NCBI GenBank assembly: GCA_030765605.1
Contig: JAVCCG010000017.1
Span: 1-64,000 of the forward strand
DNA from: Candidatus Alcyoniella australis
Lineage (GTDB): Bacteria; Lernaellota; Lernaellaia; JAVCCG01; Alcyoniellaceae
DNA length: 64,000 bases
Direction: 5' to 3'
Shown: in pieces, positions 25,269 to 34,853 of the stretch
Numbering within the stretch: position 1 is the stretch's first letter
Layout of the letters: the number at the start of each line of letters is the position of its first letter
Notes under the pieces: model-generated
What the model was told of the DNA's origin: nothing
Seen by the model: the letters and a program-made list of their open reading frames with translations, nothing else
Databases searched by the model: none
Made by a program: the position numbers and the translations under genes

Positions 25269-26387
25269 ATGAATCGTATCTCACTGCTGTGGGTGATGGT
25301 TTTACTGCTGCTGGTTTGCGCCACCGCGGCCTGCGAGGGCAGCAGCGATGAGTCAGACGCGCGGGGCGGATCCGACAACGACGCTGACGACGATGATGAC
25401 GACGACGAATTGCCGGACGAGTGCGACAATCCGTTTTGCGTGTTCCAGGAGTACGACTTGGGGTCCGATTGGATTTGCGCTCCGGGCGACGAATACGGCT
25501 GCTCGTGTTACGAGGATTACGAGCAGTTTATTATCGAGGCTCAGCAATTCGCCGCGCCCTTGCCCGGCGGGCTCGACGAGCTGCTGGCGCAACTCGACGC
25601 CATTGAGGGTGGCGACGTGCCGATAGTCGAGGGCCCGCTGGAGCCCGAGGAAATGCGACGGATTGTGCTCGAGGCGCTCAACGTCGATTTCCTGATCCAG
25701 GGCATTGACCAGCGGCCGCTGTGGACCGTAATCGTCTCCCAGGAGCAGCAGACCAACTCGCTGCAGCAGCGAATCGTGTTCAGCGACCCCTACATCGGAT
25801 CGTTCGAAGCGCTGTTGGCGATTCCCGACGACGGAGAGGAACTACCGGCGATCGTAGTGCGTCACGGCCACACCGAGTACCCCCAGGGGACCTTTGGCCA
25901 GACCTTTGGCAGCGGCGCGGTGCGGCGCGGATACGTGGTGCTGATCCCGCACAGCCGCGCGCTGTGCGGCGGCGACTACGAGCGCACCACCACCATGGAT
26001 CTGCTGATCGAGGGCTTCACTTTTCAGGGCTTGCGCTATTACGAGACCCTGCTGATGCACAAGTATCTGCGCTATCTGGGGTGGCGCGACAACACGGTGG
26101 ATGCCGACGCCCTGGGGCTGCTGGGCCACTCGGGCGGCGCGGCGTCGGTCAACCTCAGCGTGCGCATCGACCAGGGGTTCGCCGCGTTCGTGGGCGACTT
26201 CAATTCGACCTACTGCTGGCTGGATGACGTGGGGCGCTTTCTCGACGACACGGTGCCCCCACTATGGGCCTATCACGACTTGATCAACGATTACACGACC
26301 TGCCCAATGCCGTACTACGCCGCACAGTACGGCGAGCTGAACAATCAGGACCTGTGGGATTTCTTCGAGGAAAATCTTGGGCAGTAG
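25269..26387 (+). CDS. Asp-rich lipoprotein with alpha/beta-hydrolase domain
   Basis: A 372-aa protein. The lipobox Cys is 22, and Asp residues 40-46 form an unbroken run, followed by a Cys-rich segment with six Cys (DECDNPFCVF ... CSCYEDY). The C-terminal half is an alpha/beta hydrolase of the acyl-peptidase type: RHGHTEYPQGTFG, RGYVVLIPHSRALCGGDYE and the nucleophile elbow LLGHSGGAASVN. It is probably an envelope esterase or peptidase. RBS GAGAGGG, ATG 25269, starts 10 bp after the CAP gene stop. Confidence 0.78.
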   Translation: MNRISLLWVMVLLLLVCATAACEGSSDESDARGGSDNDADDDDDDDELPDECDNPFCVFQEYDLGSDWICAPGDEYGCSCYEDYEQFIIEAQQFAAPLPGGLDELLAQLDAIEGGDVPIVEGPLEPEEMRRIVLEALNVDFLIQGIDQRPLWTVIVSQEQQTNSLQQRIVFSDPYIGSFEALLAIPDDGEELPAIVVRHGHTEYPQGTFGQTFGSGAVRRGYVVLIPHSRALCGGDYERTTTMDLLIEGFTFQGLRYYETLLMHKYLRYLGWRDNTVDADALGLLGHSGGAASVNLSVRIDQGFAAFVGDFNSTYCWLDDVGRFLDDTVPPLWAYHDLINDYTTCPMPYYAAQYGELNNQDLWDFFEENLGQ

Positions 26388-26399
26388 TTCGGACTAGAA

Positions 26400-26488
26400 A
26401 CGGCAGGGCCGCGGCAGGCGAAGTTCGTCCTGATCGCTCCACGGCTTTACGTCAGTCCGGTTTCATTCATCCTACGCGGCCCCGCCGT
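26400..26488. repeat. Long inverted repeat filling the gap after the hydrolase gene
   Basis: Arms of 14 bp, 26400-26413 (ACGGCAGGGCCGCG) and 26475-26488 (CGCGGCCCCGCCGT), pair with one mismatch around a 61-nt loop and are followed by GTTGTT. It may be a large terminator-like structure or a REP-type element. The whole interval 26388-26713 otherwise holds no gene I can support. Confidence 0.45.
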
Positions 26489-26713
26489 GTTGTTAAGATG
26501 AATATCAACATTCGTGCCAGGGACGCTGGTCTCGAAATTCCAACGGGTTAGCCGTGAAGCTCCAATTCCGACCGGATCGACGGACTACTGTTATCCGATG
26601 TTCGTCTCAGATATCCGTGGCAAATCAAAATGGAAAGATTGCGCCGGATCGCGGATAATCCGAATAATCAGAATAACCCGGACATCGACGGCATACAGCA
26701 GACAGGAGAGAAG

Positions 26714-27631
26714 ATGAGCATTCTGGTTGTGGGCTCGGTTGCCCTGGATACGATCAGCACGCCCTACGGCAAGGTCGAGCGCGCCCTGGGCGGCTCGGCG
26801 ACCTACTTCAGCGCGGCAGCGCGTTTCTTTGCGCCGGTGCGGTTGGTCGGCGTGGTTGGTGAGGATTTCCCCGAGGAGCACGTACGCTTTCTCAACGAGC
26901 ACGAGATCGACACCAGCGGGCTGGTGCGCACTGCGGGCGAGACGTTCCACTGGATCGGCGAGTACGGTCATGAGCTGGGCGACGCGCGCACCATCGACAC
27001 CAAGCTGGGGGTGTTCGCCGAGTTTCGGCCCGAGGTGCCCGAGCATTTCCGCGACAGCGAGGTGGTGTTCCTGGCCAACATCGATCCCGAGCTGCAACTG
27101 GACGTGCTGCGCCAAGTGCGCAATCCGCAGATCGTGGCGCTGGATACGATGAACTTCTGGATCGAGGGCAAGCTCGAAGCACTGCGGCGGGTGCTGTCCG
27201 AGGTCGACGTGCTGCTGATTAACGAGACCGAGGCGCAAATGCTCTCGGGCGAACGCGGGCTGATCGCCGCGGCGCGCAAGGTCTGCGCCATGGGTCCTTC
27301 GACCCTGGTGATCAAGCGCGGAGCCCACGGCGCACTGCTGATCATCGACGACGAGCTGTTCTGTTCGCCGGCGTTTTTACTCGACGAGGTGCACGACCCC
27401 ACGGGCGCGGGCGACACTTTTGCCGGCGGGTTCGTCGGCTATTTGGCGCGCGCCGGCAGCCTGAATTCGCGCACCGCGCGGCAGGCGGTGGTCGCCGGAT
27501 CGGTGATGGCCAGCTTTAACGTGCAGAGCTTCTCCTTGGAACGCCTGGGTGCGCTCGAGCAAGGCGAGGTGTTGCGACGGCTGGAGGAATTCGGCCGGCT
27601 GACCGCGTACGAGCCGCTGGCGCTCGACTGA
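26714..27631 (+). CDS. PfkB-family sugar/nucleoside kinase
   Basis: A 305-aa cytoplasmic kinase. The N-terminus is MSILVVGSVALDTIST followed by the GGSATYFSAAA substrate-binding glycines, with the ATP/anion-hole motif DPTGAGDTFAGGF (about 242-254). It is a ribokinase-like fold; a nucleoside or sugar substrate cannot be told. ATG 26714 follows GGAGAG. An in-frame extension to 26630 lacks a ribosome site. Five bases separate it from the rhomboid gene. Confidence 0.88.
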   Translation: MSILVVGSVALDTISTPYGKVERALGGSATYFSAAARFFAPVRLVGVVGEDFPEEHVRFLNEHEIDTSGLVRTAGETFHWIGEYGHELGDARTIDTKLGVFAEFRPEVPEHFRDSEVVFLANIDPELQLDVLRQVRNPQIVALDTMNFWIEGKLEALRRVLSEVDVLLINETEAQMLSGERGLIAAARKVCAMGPSTLVIKRGAHGALLIIDDELFCSPAFLLDEVHDPTGAGDTFAGGFVGYLARAGSLNSRTARQAVVAGSVMASFNVQSFSLERLGALEQGEVLRRLEEFGRLTAYEPLALD

Positions 27632-27635
27632 CGCG

Positions 27636-28865
27636 ATGCTGCTCCCGGTGGGACACGGTCAGGGCCTTAAGCGCTGGCCGTGGCTCACTTTCGGGCTCAT
27701 CGGCGTCAACTTCGTCTGCTTAGCCCTAACCGCAATCGCCCTGGTTTTCGTTCCCGTCGATACGCTGACGGATCTGCTGGCATTCAAGCCCAGCAGGTTT
27801 CTGCCCTGGACTCTGCTGACCTCGTTATTCCTGCACGCGGGCATCGGGCACCTGCTGGGCAACATGCTGTTTCTCTATTTGGCCGGACCGCCGTTTGAGG
27901 ATCGTTACGGTCGCTGGGGACTGCTGCTGCTCTATCTGTCCGGCGGTGTGTTCGCGAGCCTGTTCTACGCCGTCTTTCACTGGGGCGCTCAGACGCCGCT
28001 GGTCGGGGCCAGCGGCGCGATTTCATCGCTGCTGGGCATGGCGCTGGTACGTTTTCCCAATATCAGGATCCGCTTCTACTTCACATTTATGTTCGTGTTC
28101 TGGTGGCCGTTCGAGGTGCGGGCCTGGATCATGCTGCCGCTGTGGTTGGCCCTGCAGGTGACCTTCGCCCTGCTGGCCGAGGGGCAGGGCGCGGGAGTGG
28201 CCTTTTCGGCGCACATCGGCGGGTTCCTGTTCGGAGTGGCCGCGGCCCTGGCCATCAAACGTTTGGGCTTGGAGGATCGGCTGACCCCCGAGGAGGTTAA
28301 GGATGCCGACAACTGGTACCAGCCGCTGTTTAAGCCCGACGAGCGTCTGATACTTGTCGAGGATCTGCTCAACGTCAACCGCGTTGCCGAGGCCTCGCGC
28401 GAGATCGCGGCCTACCTGAGCGAGAACCCGCATACCCCCGAGGCGCTGGGTCTGCACACGCGCGTGCTGCTCGATCAGGGCCGCGACGGTGCAGCGCTGC
28501 AGCAGGCGCGCCGAACCATCTCCGGCCTGCTGCTCGCGGAAAATCCCGACGGCGCGCTGGGCTTTCTGCGCAAACTGCGCGACGGCGGGTACGATCCCGA
28601 TCTGGGCCCGTTGCCCTATTTCAAGCTCGCCTCGCAGCTCAAGGCCCGTACGGATTACCACCATGCCGTCGAATACTACCTCGAGTCGGTGCGCGTCGCG
28701 CCCGGCTCGAGCCTGGCCGCCAAGGCGCTGCTGGCCGCGGCCGGGATCTGTAAGGACAAGCTGCGGGACGGCCCACGCGCCAAAAAGTTTTACGACGAGC
28801 TGCTGCGCAAACATCCGAGCTCGCCCCAGGCCGACGCGGTACGCAGCATGCTGGTTGAAATGTAA
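27636..28865 (+). CDS. Rhomboid intramembrane protease fused to a TPR-like domain
   Basis: A 409-aa protein. Six hydrophobic segments (about 1-215) carry the rhomboid catalytic pair: Ser in GASGAISS and His in SAHIGGFLFG. Residues 230-409 form helical repeats (TPR-like). Rhomboids cut within membrane helices; the TPR part may recruit partners. It directly follows the PfkB gene in the same direction. Confidence 0.88.
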   Translation: MLLPVGHGQGLKRWPWLTFGLIGVNFVCLALTAIALVFVPVDTLTDLLAFKPSRFLPWTLLTSLFLHAGIGHLLGNMLFLYLAGPPFEDRYGRWGLLLLYLSGGVFASLFYAVFHWGAQTPLVGASGAISSLLGMALVRFPNIRIRFYFTFMFVFWWPFEVRAWIMLPLWLALQVTFALLAEGQGAGVAFSAHIGGFLFGVAAALAIKRLGLEDRLTPEEVKDADNWYQPLFKPDERLILVEDLLNVNRVAEASREIAAYLSENPHTPEALGLHTRVLLDQGRDGAALQQARRTISGLLLAENPDGALGFLRKLRDGGYDPDLGPLPYFKLASQLKARTDYHHAVEYYLESVRVAPGSSLAAKALLAAAGICKDKLRDGPRAKKFYDELLRKHPSSPQADAVRSMLVEM

Positions 28866-28880
28866 TGGTGAGCTGTCGGT

Positions 28881-29609
28881 TCAGCGATGCGTGGTCAAGT
28901 GCCCGTTCAGATGGCCGATCAATGAGCCGAAGAAGTTTTTAGTTGAGGCGATTGGCGATGGTTCCCAATAGCTGCCCTGTTGACCCCGATCTTGATCTGA
29001 AAGGATCAAGCAGGATGCGCTGTACAGACGCTCGGCCATTAGTTTTTCACAGAATAGGCGATACCTTTCAGCGTATGATGCGCCCTTGAACTCTTTAAGC
29101 ACTGGGAAATGACTTTCGTTTACCCTGACTGGCTTGGTGGAGCCATCTGTTTTCTCTAAGAGCATGAAGTAGCCCAGCCACGGATGTGGCGAACTGTTAA
29201 AGGCACCGTCGCGATAGGCAGTCCACAGATCTGTAGCGTTGCCCAGGGACTCTTCGATTCGATTGTTGAAGTTGTTTCCAAACGAGCCGACCTGTGACTT
29301 GAGTTCGATCGCTGCAATAAGTTGGTTGTCAATAATTACGATAAGATCCCATTCCTTCATCGGTCTGAAAAAGCCCGGGATGTCGGTTTTCCCTTTTTTC
29401 GTTCGAAAGATCGTGTCTTCGGGTACACCGGCTTCAAGCAGAAGTTCCGAGAGCATGTCGAGGAATCCATCGAGCTGCTTGCCCCCGGTGGCTGCTCCTC
29501 TACTGCCTTGGTCTATATTGCCTGCCATACTTTGTTTGCGTTGTTGAAGCTCTCTGGTTTGCCAGAATGTCTTGACTGCTTGCCTTATCCGTTGGTCAAC
29601 AGTGTTCAT
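28881..29609 (-). CDS. Type II restriction endonuclease of the XhoI/PaeR7I family
   Basis: A 242-aa protein. It shows the family block GAATGGKQLDGF near the N-terminus, then a PD-(D/E)xK nuclease core (WDLIVII ... AAIELKSQ, with a Glu-x-Lys) and a downstream NRIEESLGNA. Known members cut CTCGAG; that specificity here is inference from the family only. It overlaps the methyltransferase stop by ATGA, so R is translated after M. GC content is visibly lower than flanking genes, suggesting transfer. Confidence 0.8.
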   Translation of the reverse strand: MNTVDQRIRQAVKTFWQTRELQQRKQSMAGNIDQGSRGAATGGKQLDGFLDMLSELLLEAGVPEDTIFRTKKGKTDIPGFFRPMKEWDLIVIIDNQLIAAIELKSQVGSFGNNFNNRIEESLGNATDLWTAYRDGAFNSSPHPWLGYFMLLEKTDGSTKPVRVNESHFPVLKEFKGASYAERYRLFCEKLMAERLYSASCLILSDQDRGQQGSYWEPSPIASTKNFFGSLIGHLNGHLTTHR

Positions 29610-30595
29610 GAGTGGATTTCTATTTTAGCGTTGGTAAACAGACCTTCAGTTTCTCTACGGACACGGGTTGCCGAGTACTTAAAGTACTCAGGGTCGGTCT
29701 CTACTCCAATGCTGTTTCGGCCAACACGAGCGGCCGCCAGGCAGGTTGTTCCGGAGCCCAGGAACGGATCCACAACTACGTCTCCGACAAAACTGTACAT
29801 CCTGATCAGTCGTTCGGCCAGTTCCAAAGGGTAGGGGGCTGGATGATCCTTGGTGGAAGCTCCTGTCAGACCGGTCCATATCTGCTGAAACCACAACCGG
29901 TGTTTTTGCTCGGGAATCAGACTCAAGACGCGTACAGGTACGCTGGGCTTTCGATAGCCCCCGGGCTTGCGTTCCATTAGAATGAATTCGATATCGTTTT
30001 TAATTATTGCATTGGGTTCGTAGGGCTTCCCGAGAAAACCGCCGCCTCCATTTTCCACTTCATATGAAGCGTTGGCGATCTTATGCCAAATAATTGGGGC
30101 TAAGTTGTCAAAGCCGATATTTCTGCAATGTTCCTGAATGGAGGCATGTAGTGGAACGACCATATGCCTGCCGCCGTTTTTCCGTCTGGAAAGGCAGACG
30201 TCGCCTACAACGCAGATCAGTCTTCCACCGGGGACCAAGGCGTCGAAGCACTGCTGCCAGACCAAGTCGAGCTGTTCTAAAAACAGTTGATAATCTTTGA
30301 TATGGCCCATCTGTTGATCGGTTTTCCTATATTCTTTCAAAGTCCAATATGGAGGTGACGTCAGAACCAGATGTACGCTGTTGTGCTCGATAAAATCCAT
30401 CTTGCGAGCATCGCCGAGAACAAGGTGGTGCTCAGAGGGGACCATAGGGAGTTGCTGCTCGATATCAGCGACGATCTTCTGGTCCTTTGCGAACATGGGG
30501 AGCTGTTTTTGGTGGTTGGTAATCGAGCCAATGCTTTTTGGAAGATGGCTTTGCCAATCGATTGACAGTGTGAGAGTTGACAGGTTTAGATTCAA
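29606..30595 (-). CDS. DNA methyltransferase of the restriction-modification pair (beta-class)
   Basis: A protein of about 329 aa. The catalytic motif TSPPYWTLKEY (about residues 79-89) comes before the SAM-binding motif DPFLGSGTTCLAA (about 287), the beta-class order. TSPPYW is typical of N4-cytosine enzymes and some N6-adenine ones. It should protect host DNA against the coupled XhoI-family nuclease. The start is uncertain: TTG 30595 extends an odd N-terminus; ATG 30496 is an alternative and neither has a good ribosome site. Confidence 0.82.
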   Translation of the reverse strand: MNLNLSTLTLSIDWQSHLPKSIGSITNHQKQLPMFAKDQKIVADIEQQLPMVPSEHHLVLGDARKMDFIEHNSVHLVLTSPPYWTLKEYRKTDQQMGHIKDYQLFLEQLDLVWQQCFDALVPGGRLICVVGDVCLSRRKNGGRHMVVPLHASIQEHCRNIGFDNLAPIIWHKIANASYEVENGGGGFLGKPYEPNAIIKNDIEFILMERKPGGYRKPSVPVRVLSLIPEQKHRLWFQQIWTGLTGASTKDHPAPYPLELAERLIRMYSFVGDVVVDPFLGSGTTCLAAARVGRNSIGVETDPEYFKYSATRVRRETEGLFTNAKIEIHS

Positions 30596-30706
30596 GTGTC
30601 CGTCGGGTGCTCTGCTGGGGTTTAGAGCGAGGCAACAATCGCCTCGTGTACCGCCAATGCGAAGATAGCGGAATTCAACTTACGTCGCAATGGACGATGT
30701 TGCGTG

Positions 30707-32338
30707 CTAGTTGACCTTGGTCGCCCAGATTTCCTTGTGCAGGTCCACGTACTGCACCTGGTAGACCAGCCAGTTGCGGGTCGGGTGGAACATCGGGTCG
30801 GTTTTGTAGGGGTGGCGCGAGCTCTCCAGCCGTCGAAGATCGCTGCCGTCGAGGTTGACCAGGAACAGGTCTGTAACGTAGTTGGCTTCGCCGCCGAACA
30901 CTCCCAGCGGCGTAACCATGCTGTTGCTCACCGGCTTGTTGGGGTTGATAAAGATTCCCTCGAACGCCAGTTGCTTCGAGTGCGGCGAGAACGCCGCCTC
31001 GCCAAAACCCTCGTAGTTATCGGCCGGAGCCAGCATCGGCTGGGCCAGCCCGCCGATGGCGTCGACGATCATTAGCACGTTGCCCACCTCGTCGGACGAG
31101 GAGTGCTGGTGAAAGGCGATTCTCAATCCATCGGGCGTGAAGAACGGCCTGGTCGAGAGGCCGTCGTTGGTCAGCTTCAGTGCGCCCACTCCGGGGCGAT
31201 AGGTGTAGATGTCGTCGCTGACGACGCGACCCAAGTCTTCGGTGGTGAAGCTGCGCGCGCGCGTGGTGGGTCGGCCCTGGAACGCCAGCAGATTCTCGTT
31301 GGGCGACCAGACCGGGTTGGAGGCCACGATGCCCGAGACCGTCTTGACCGTAGGCTGGCCCTCTTCCTGGAGGCGCATGACGTGCAGCAGCTCCGGGCCC
31401 CAATTGTAAACGTTGGAGCTGCCGCGGCTCATGGCGATGTAGGCCAGGTAGGAGCCGTCGGGGCTGGCTGCCGGCGAATGCCCCTGGGCGATCATCGTTG
31501 TTTTGTGTCGCCTGAGTTCCACGCGATACAGCACCGGTTTGCCGTCTTCCCCGGAGGCCTGGTACACCAGCTCCTCTTTTCCCGGAAGCCAGCAGTAACC
31601 CAGGTCCCAGACCTCCCAGGCCGTAAATTGCGCCAGCTCGATCTCCTCGCCACCGGGAAACTTCTTGACGATCAGCGTCGAATCCTGGGCCGGAGCCCGG
31701 TGCTGCACGGCGTCGCGCAACTGGTCGAACGCACCGAACAGCGTGAACTTGGGCGTTTTAACGAATGCGACGTACTTGCCGTCCGGACTAAAGCGCGGAT
31801 TGATCGCATCGAACTTGGCGTAGCCGGCGACGCGCACGGTGGAGGGAAAGACGAAAACCTTGAGGGCCGCCGCGGCCACCAGCAGCAGGATCAGTACGCC
31901 AATGATCTTCAGCCACGGCAAGCTGCGGCCGTCCGCGGATTGCGAATCGTCGTCGGAGCCGCTGGGCTCGGGCCGTAACGGCGGCAGCCCCTTGAGCCGG
32001 CGCAGCCGTTCCTTGATCAGCACGTTGCCCGGCGAGAGCTTGTCGGCGGCCTCGAAATGTTCGATCGCCCGGTCTTTGATCCCGGCATCCTTATAGTGCT
32101 GGGCCAGTTGCATATGCAGGGCCAACGATTCGGGTTTTTCCGTCAGCTCTTGGTGCAGGCTTTTAATTTTTTGCACCTCGTCGGCCGCAACGCCCTCGAG
32201 CACAATCTCCAGCTCGCGCTGGCGGTCGGCCCTCGGCGCGCTGACCAAGCGCATCCTGGCTCCGCAGTTGCTGCAGACAATGGCGTTTTGCAGGTTCGGC
32301 GTGCCGCAGCTGGAGCAAGTTTGCTGACCAGGACTCAT
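30707..32338 (-). CDS. Zinc-ribbon/TPR membrane protein with TolB-like propeller
   Basis: A 543-aa protein. The N-terminal zinc ribbon is CSSCGTPNLQNAIVCSNCG. A TPR-like helical section (about 50-115) and one membrane helix (about 147-167) follow. The C-terminal PD40/TolB-like propeller blades have repeated FSPDGKYVAF, GSYLAY, NENLLAF, DGLRIAF and SKQLAFEG motifs. It probably scaffolds partners at the periplasmic face. GGGAGGG precedes ATG 32338; the upstream extension to 32401 is unlikely. Confidence 0.75.
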   Translation of the reverse strand: MSPGQQTCSSCGTPNLQNAIVCSNCGARMRLVSAPRADRQRELEIVLEGVAADEVQKIKSLHQELTEKPESLALHMQLAQHYKDAGIKDRAIEHFEAADKLSPGNVLIKERLRRLKGLPPLRPEPSGSDDDSQSADGRSLPWLKIIGVLILLLVAAAALKVFVFPSTVRVAGYAKFDAINPRFSPDGKYVAFVKTPKFTLFGAFDQLRDAVQHRAPAQDSTLIVKKFPGGEEIELAQFTAWEVWDLGYCWLPGKEELVYQASGEDGKPVLYRVELRRHKTTMIAQGHSPAASPDGSYLAYIAMSRGSSNVYNWGPELLHVMRLQEEGQPTVKTVSGIVASNPVWSPNENLLAFQGRPTTRARSFTTEDLGRVVSDDIYTYRPGVGALKLTNDGLSTRPFFTPDGLRIAFHQHSSSDEVGNVLMIVDAIGGLAQPMLAPADNYEGFGEAAFSPHSKQLAFEGIFINPNKPVSNSMVTPLGVFGGEANYVTDLFLVNLDGSDLRRLESSRHPYKTDPMFHPTRNWLVYQVQYVDLHKEIWATKVN

Positions 32339-32440
32339 GCAATCCCTCCCTAGTGCGATGCAACGCAGAGGTTGAGGCGCACTTGATGAACCATATTGCA
32401 TTCGACGCGAGTTGACCCAAATTATTTTACGGATGCGCGC

Positions 32441-34852
32441 TTAAAGCAACTCGAGCTCGACGATCGCCACGCCGCCGCCGCCCTCGCCGCGCTCGCCGGG
32501 TCGCCACGAGGCCACGTAGGGGGATTGCGTCAGGTATTCGCGCACGAGCCCTTTGAGTACGCCCGAGCCGTGGCCGTGGATGATCGTTACCCGGCCGCGG
32601 CTGTCGCGCATCGCACGGTCGAGAAAATACTGGGTGCGGGCCAGGGCCTCCTCGGCGATAGTCCCGCGCAGGTCCAGCCGGTTCGCATCGTTCCCAAGCG
32701 TCGCAGCATCGGCGGGAGTTTCTCGCTCGAGACTGATGCGGGTGATCGTCTCGCTTCCACCACTCGCGCCCCGGAGCGGCAGCGCCACGTCGTCGGCCGC
32801 CAGGGTGATCACCGCCGAGCCCAGCTGCACACGCACCTCGCTGCGGTGGTCCGGGCCGGTGACCAGCTTGCCGTGGGCGTTCATCGGCGCGACCACTACC
32901 TCGTCGCCGGGCCGTAGCGCCGACCAGTCGTGGATCAGCACGCTCTCGATGGTTTTACGTTGCGAGGATTTTTCGGGCGCCGCCTGGACCACCAGGCGTT
33001 CGACCAGGCGGATCTCCTCGCGCGCCCCCTGGGCAGTTCGGTCCGAGGGCTCGGAGCGGAACGCGGCCAGCGCGGTCTTGATTTTCTGCCGCGCGCGGTC
33101 GGCCTCGCGCCGGATATTCTCCGCGGTCCTGCGTTGCAGCTCCTCGCGGCGCTCGCGTAAACGCCGGGTGATCTTGCGCTGCTTTTCGCGCTCCTCCGCG
33201 GCCTGATGCGCGTACTGCGCGGCTTTGTTCGACTGATCGATCAGCTTCTGGCGTTCGCGGTCGAGGCGTTCGATCGCGCCCTCGATCAGGCTCGCGCCCG
33301 AGCCGACGAGCTGCTCGGCGCGGTCGATCAGTTCAACGGGCAGTCCCAGTTTGCGAGCGATCGACAGCGCGGAACTGCGGCCGGGAACCCGCGGCAGAAA
33401 GCGGTAGGTCGGGACCATCCGCCGCTCGTCGAACTCCACGCTGCCGTTGTCGAATCCCTCGCGGCTCTCGGCCAGGGCCGCGAGTTCGGCGAAGTGGGTG
33501 GTGACCATCGTGCGGCAATCGCGCGACGCCAGCACTTCGAGCAGCGCCGTGGCCAAGGCTACGCCCTGGCGCGGGTCGGTCCCCTCGCCGACCTCGTCGA
33601 GCAGCACCAGGCTACGCTCGTCGATTCCGGCCAGGATCTCGCGGATCGTCTCCAGGTGTGCCGAGAAGCTGCTCAGGTGCGCCTCGAGGCTCTGCTCGTC
33701 GCCGATGTCCGCGAACACCGCGCCAAACAGAGCGATCTGCGAGCCGTCGCCGCAGGGCAGGTGCATCCCGGTACGGGCCATCAGCGCGAACAGCCCCAGG
33801 GTCTTGAGCAGCACGGTCTTGCCGCCGGTGTTCGGGCCGGTGACCACCAGCGTCGTGGTCGCGGGGCCGATCTCCAGATCGTTGGGCACGACCTCATCGC
33901 CGGCGAGCACCAGCAGCGGGTGCCGCGCCGCACGCAGCACCACCTGGCGGTCGACGCTGATCTGCGGCTCGACAGCGGACATCCGCTCGGCGAGCAACGC
34001 CCGGGCCATGATCGCGTCGAGCTCGATCAGGCACTTGCCCGCGTCGAGCAGCCCCGGGGCCACCTGCAGCACGCGGCCGCTGAGTTCGCGCCTGATCCGC
34101 GTCTCCTCGTGGCGGACCTGCAGCTCGCAGGTGCGCAGGTCGTTGCCCAGGCGCGTGACCTCGCGCGGCTCGATGAACAGGCTGGCGCCCGAGGAGGAGA
34201 TGTCGTGCACAATGCCTTCGATGCGGCTTTTGTGCTCGATCTTTACCGGGACCACGTATCGGCCCGAGCGTACCGTGACCAGCCGTTCCTGCAGATACTG
34301 CGTCACGGCCGGTGTGTCGAGCAGCCGGTCGAAGGTCTCGCCGATCTGCTCGCGCAGCCGAATCTGACGGGCGCGCAGGCGCTCGAGCTCGGGGCTGGCC
34401 GTGTCGAGCATCTGCCCCTGGTCGTCGAAGCAGCGTAGGATCTCGTGCTCGACCCCCTTGGCCGAGACCAGCCGCCGTGTGCGCTGGTGCAGCAGCGGCA
34501 GGTCGCTGTGCATCTCGTTGATCGTCTGCTTGATCAGCCGCGAGCAACGCAAGGTGCGGGCCACGGCGATCAGCTCGTCGGGATCGAGCGCAGCGTCGAG
34601 CCGCACGCGTTTGATCACGTCGTCCAGGTCGTGGACGCCATCGAAGTTCAGGTCGCGACCGGTGGAGAGTACCCCGCGCGACTCGGATGTCTCGGCCAGA
34701 TCCGCGCGGACTTGATCGAGGTCGCTTTGCGGCTCGAGCGCCCGGCAAGCAGCGGCGCCGCCGCGGGTGCGGGCGAAGCCGGCTAAATACTGCAGCAGCC
34801 TGGGCCAGTCCAACGCGGCCAGCGTGCGCCGCTCTAGGGTCTCACGCGCCAT
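32441..34852 (-). CDS. mutS2: MutS2-type endonuclease/ribosome rescue factor
   Basis: An 803-aa protein of the MutS2 family, with a core/lever region, Walker A TGPNTGGKT (about 340), Walker B SLVLLDEVGEGTD and TTHFAELAAL, then a long Glu/Arg-rich coiled coil (about 530-650) and a C-terminal Smr nuclease domain (RLDLRGTIAEEA, HGHGSGVLKG). MutS2 suppresses recombination and also acts on collided ribosomes. ATG 34852 is one base after the stop of the upstream gene, so they are co-translated. Confidence 0.93.
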   Translation of the reverse strand: MARETLERRTLAALDWPRLLQYLAGFARTRGGAAACRALEPQSDLDQVRADLAETSESRGVLSTGRDLNFDGVHDLDDVIKRVRLDAALDPDELIAVARTLRCSRLIKQTINEMHSDLPLLHQRTRRLVSAKGVEHEILRCFDDQGQMLDTASPELERLRARQIRLREQIGETFDRLLDTPAVTQYLQERLVTVRSGRYVVPVKIEHKSRIEGIVHDISSSGASLFIEPREVTRLGNDLRTCELQVRHEETRIRRELSGRVLQVAPGLLDAGKCLIELDAIMARALLAERMSAVEPQISVDRQVVLRAARHPLLVLAGDEVVPNDLEIGPATTTLVVTGPNTGGKTVLLKTLGLFALMARTGMHLPCGDGSQIALFGAVFADIGDEQSLEAHLSSFSAHLETIREILAGIDERSLVLLDEVGEGTDPRQGVALATALLEVLASRDCRTMVTTHFAELAALAESREGFDNGSVEFDERRMVPTYRFLPRVPGRSSALSIARKLGLPVELIDRAEQLVGSGASLIEGAIERLDRERQKLIDQSNKAAQYAHQAAEEREKQRKITRRLRERREELQRRTAENIRREADRARQKIKTALAAFRSEPSDRTAQGAREEIRLVERLVVQAAPEKSSQRKTIESVLIHDWSALRPGDEVVVAPMNAHGKLVTGPDHRSEVRVQLGSAVITLAADDVALPLRGASGGSETITRISLERETPADAATLGNDANRLDLRGTIAEEALARTQYFLDRAMRDSRGRVTIIHGHGSGVLKGLVREYLTQSPYVASWRPGERGEGGGGVAIVELELL

Positions 34853-34853
34853 C

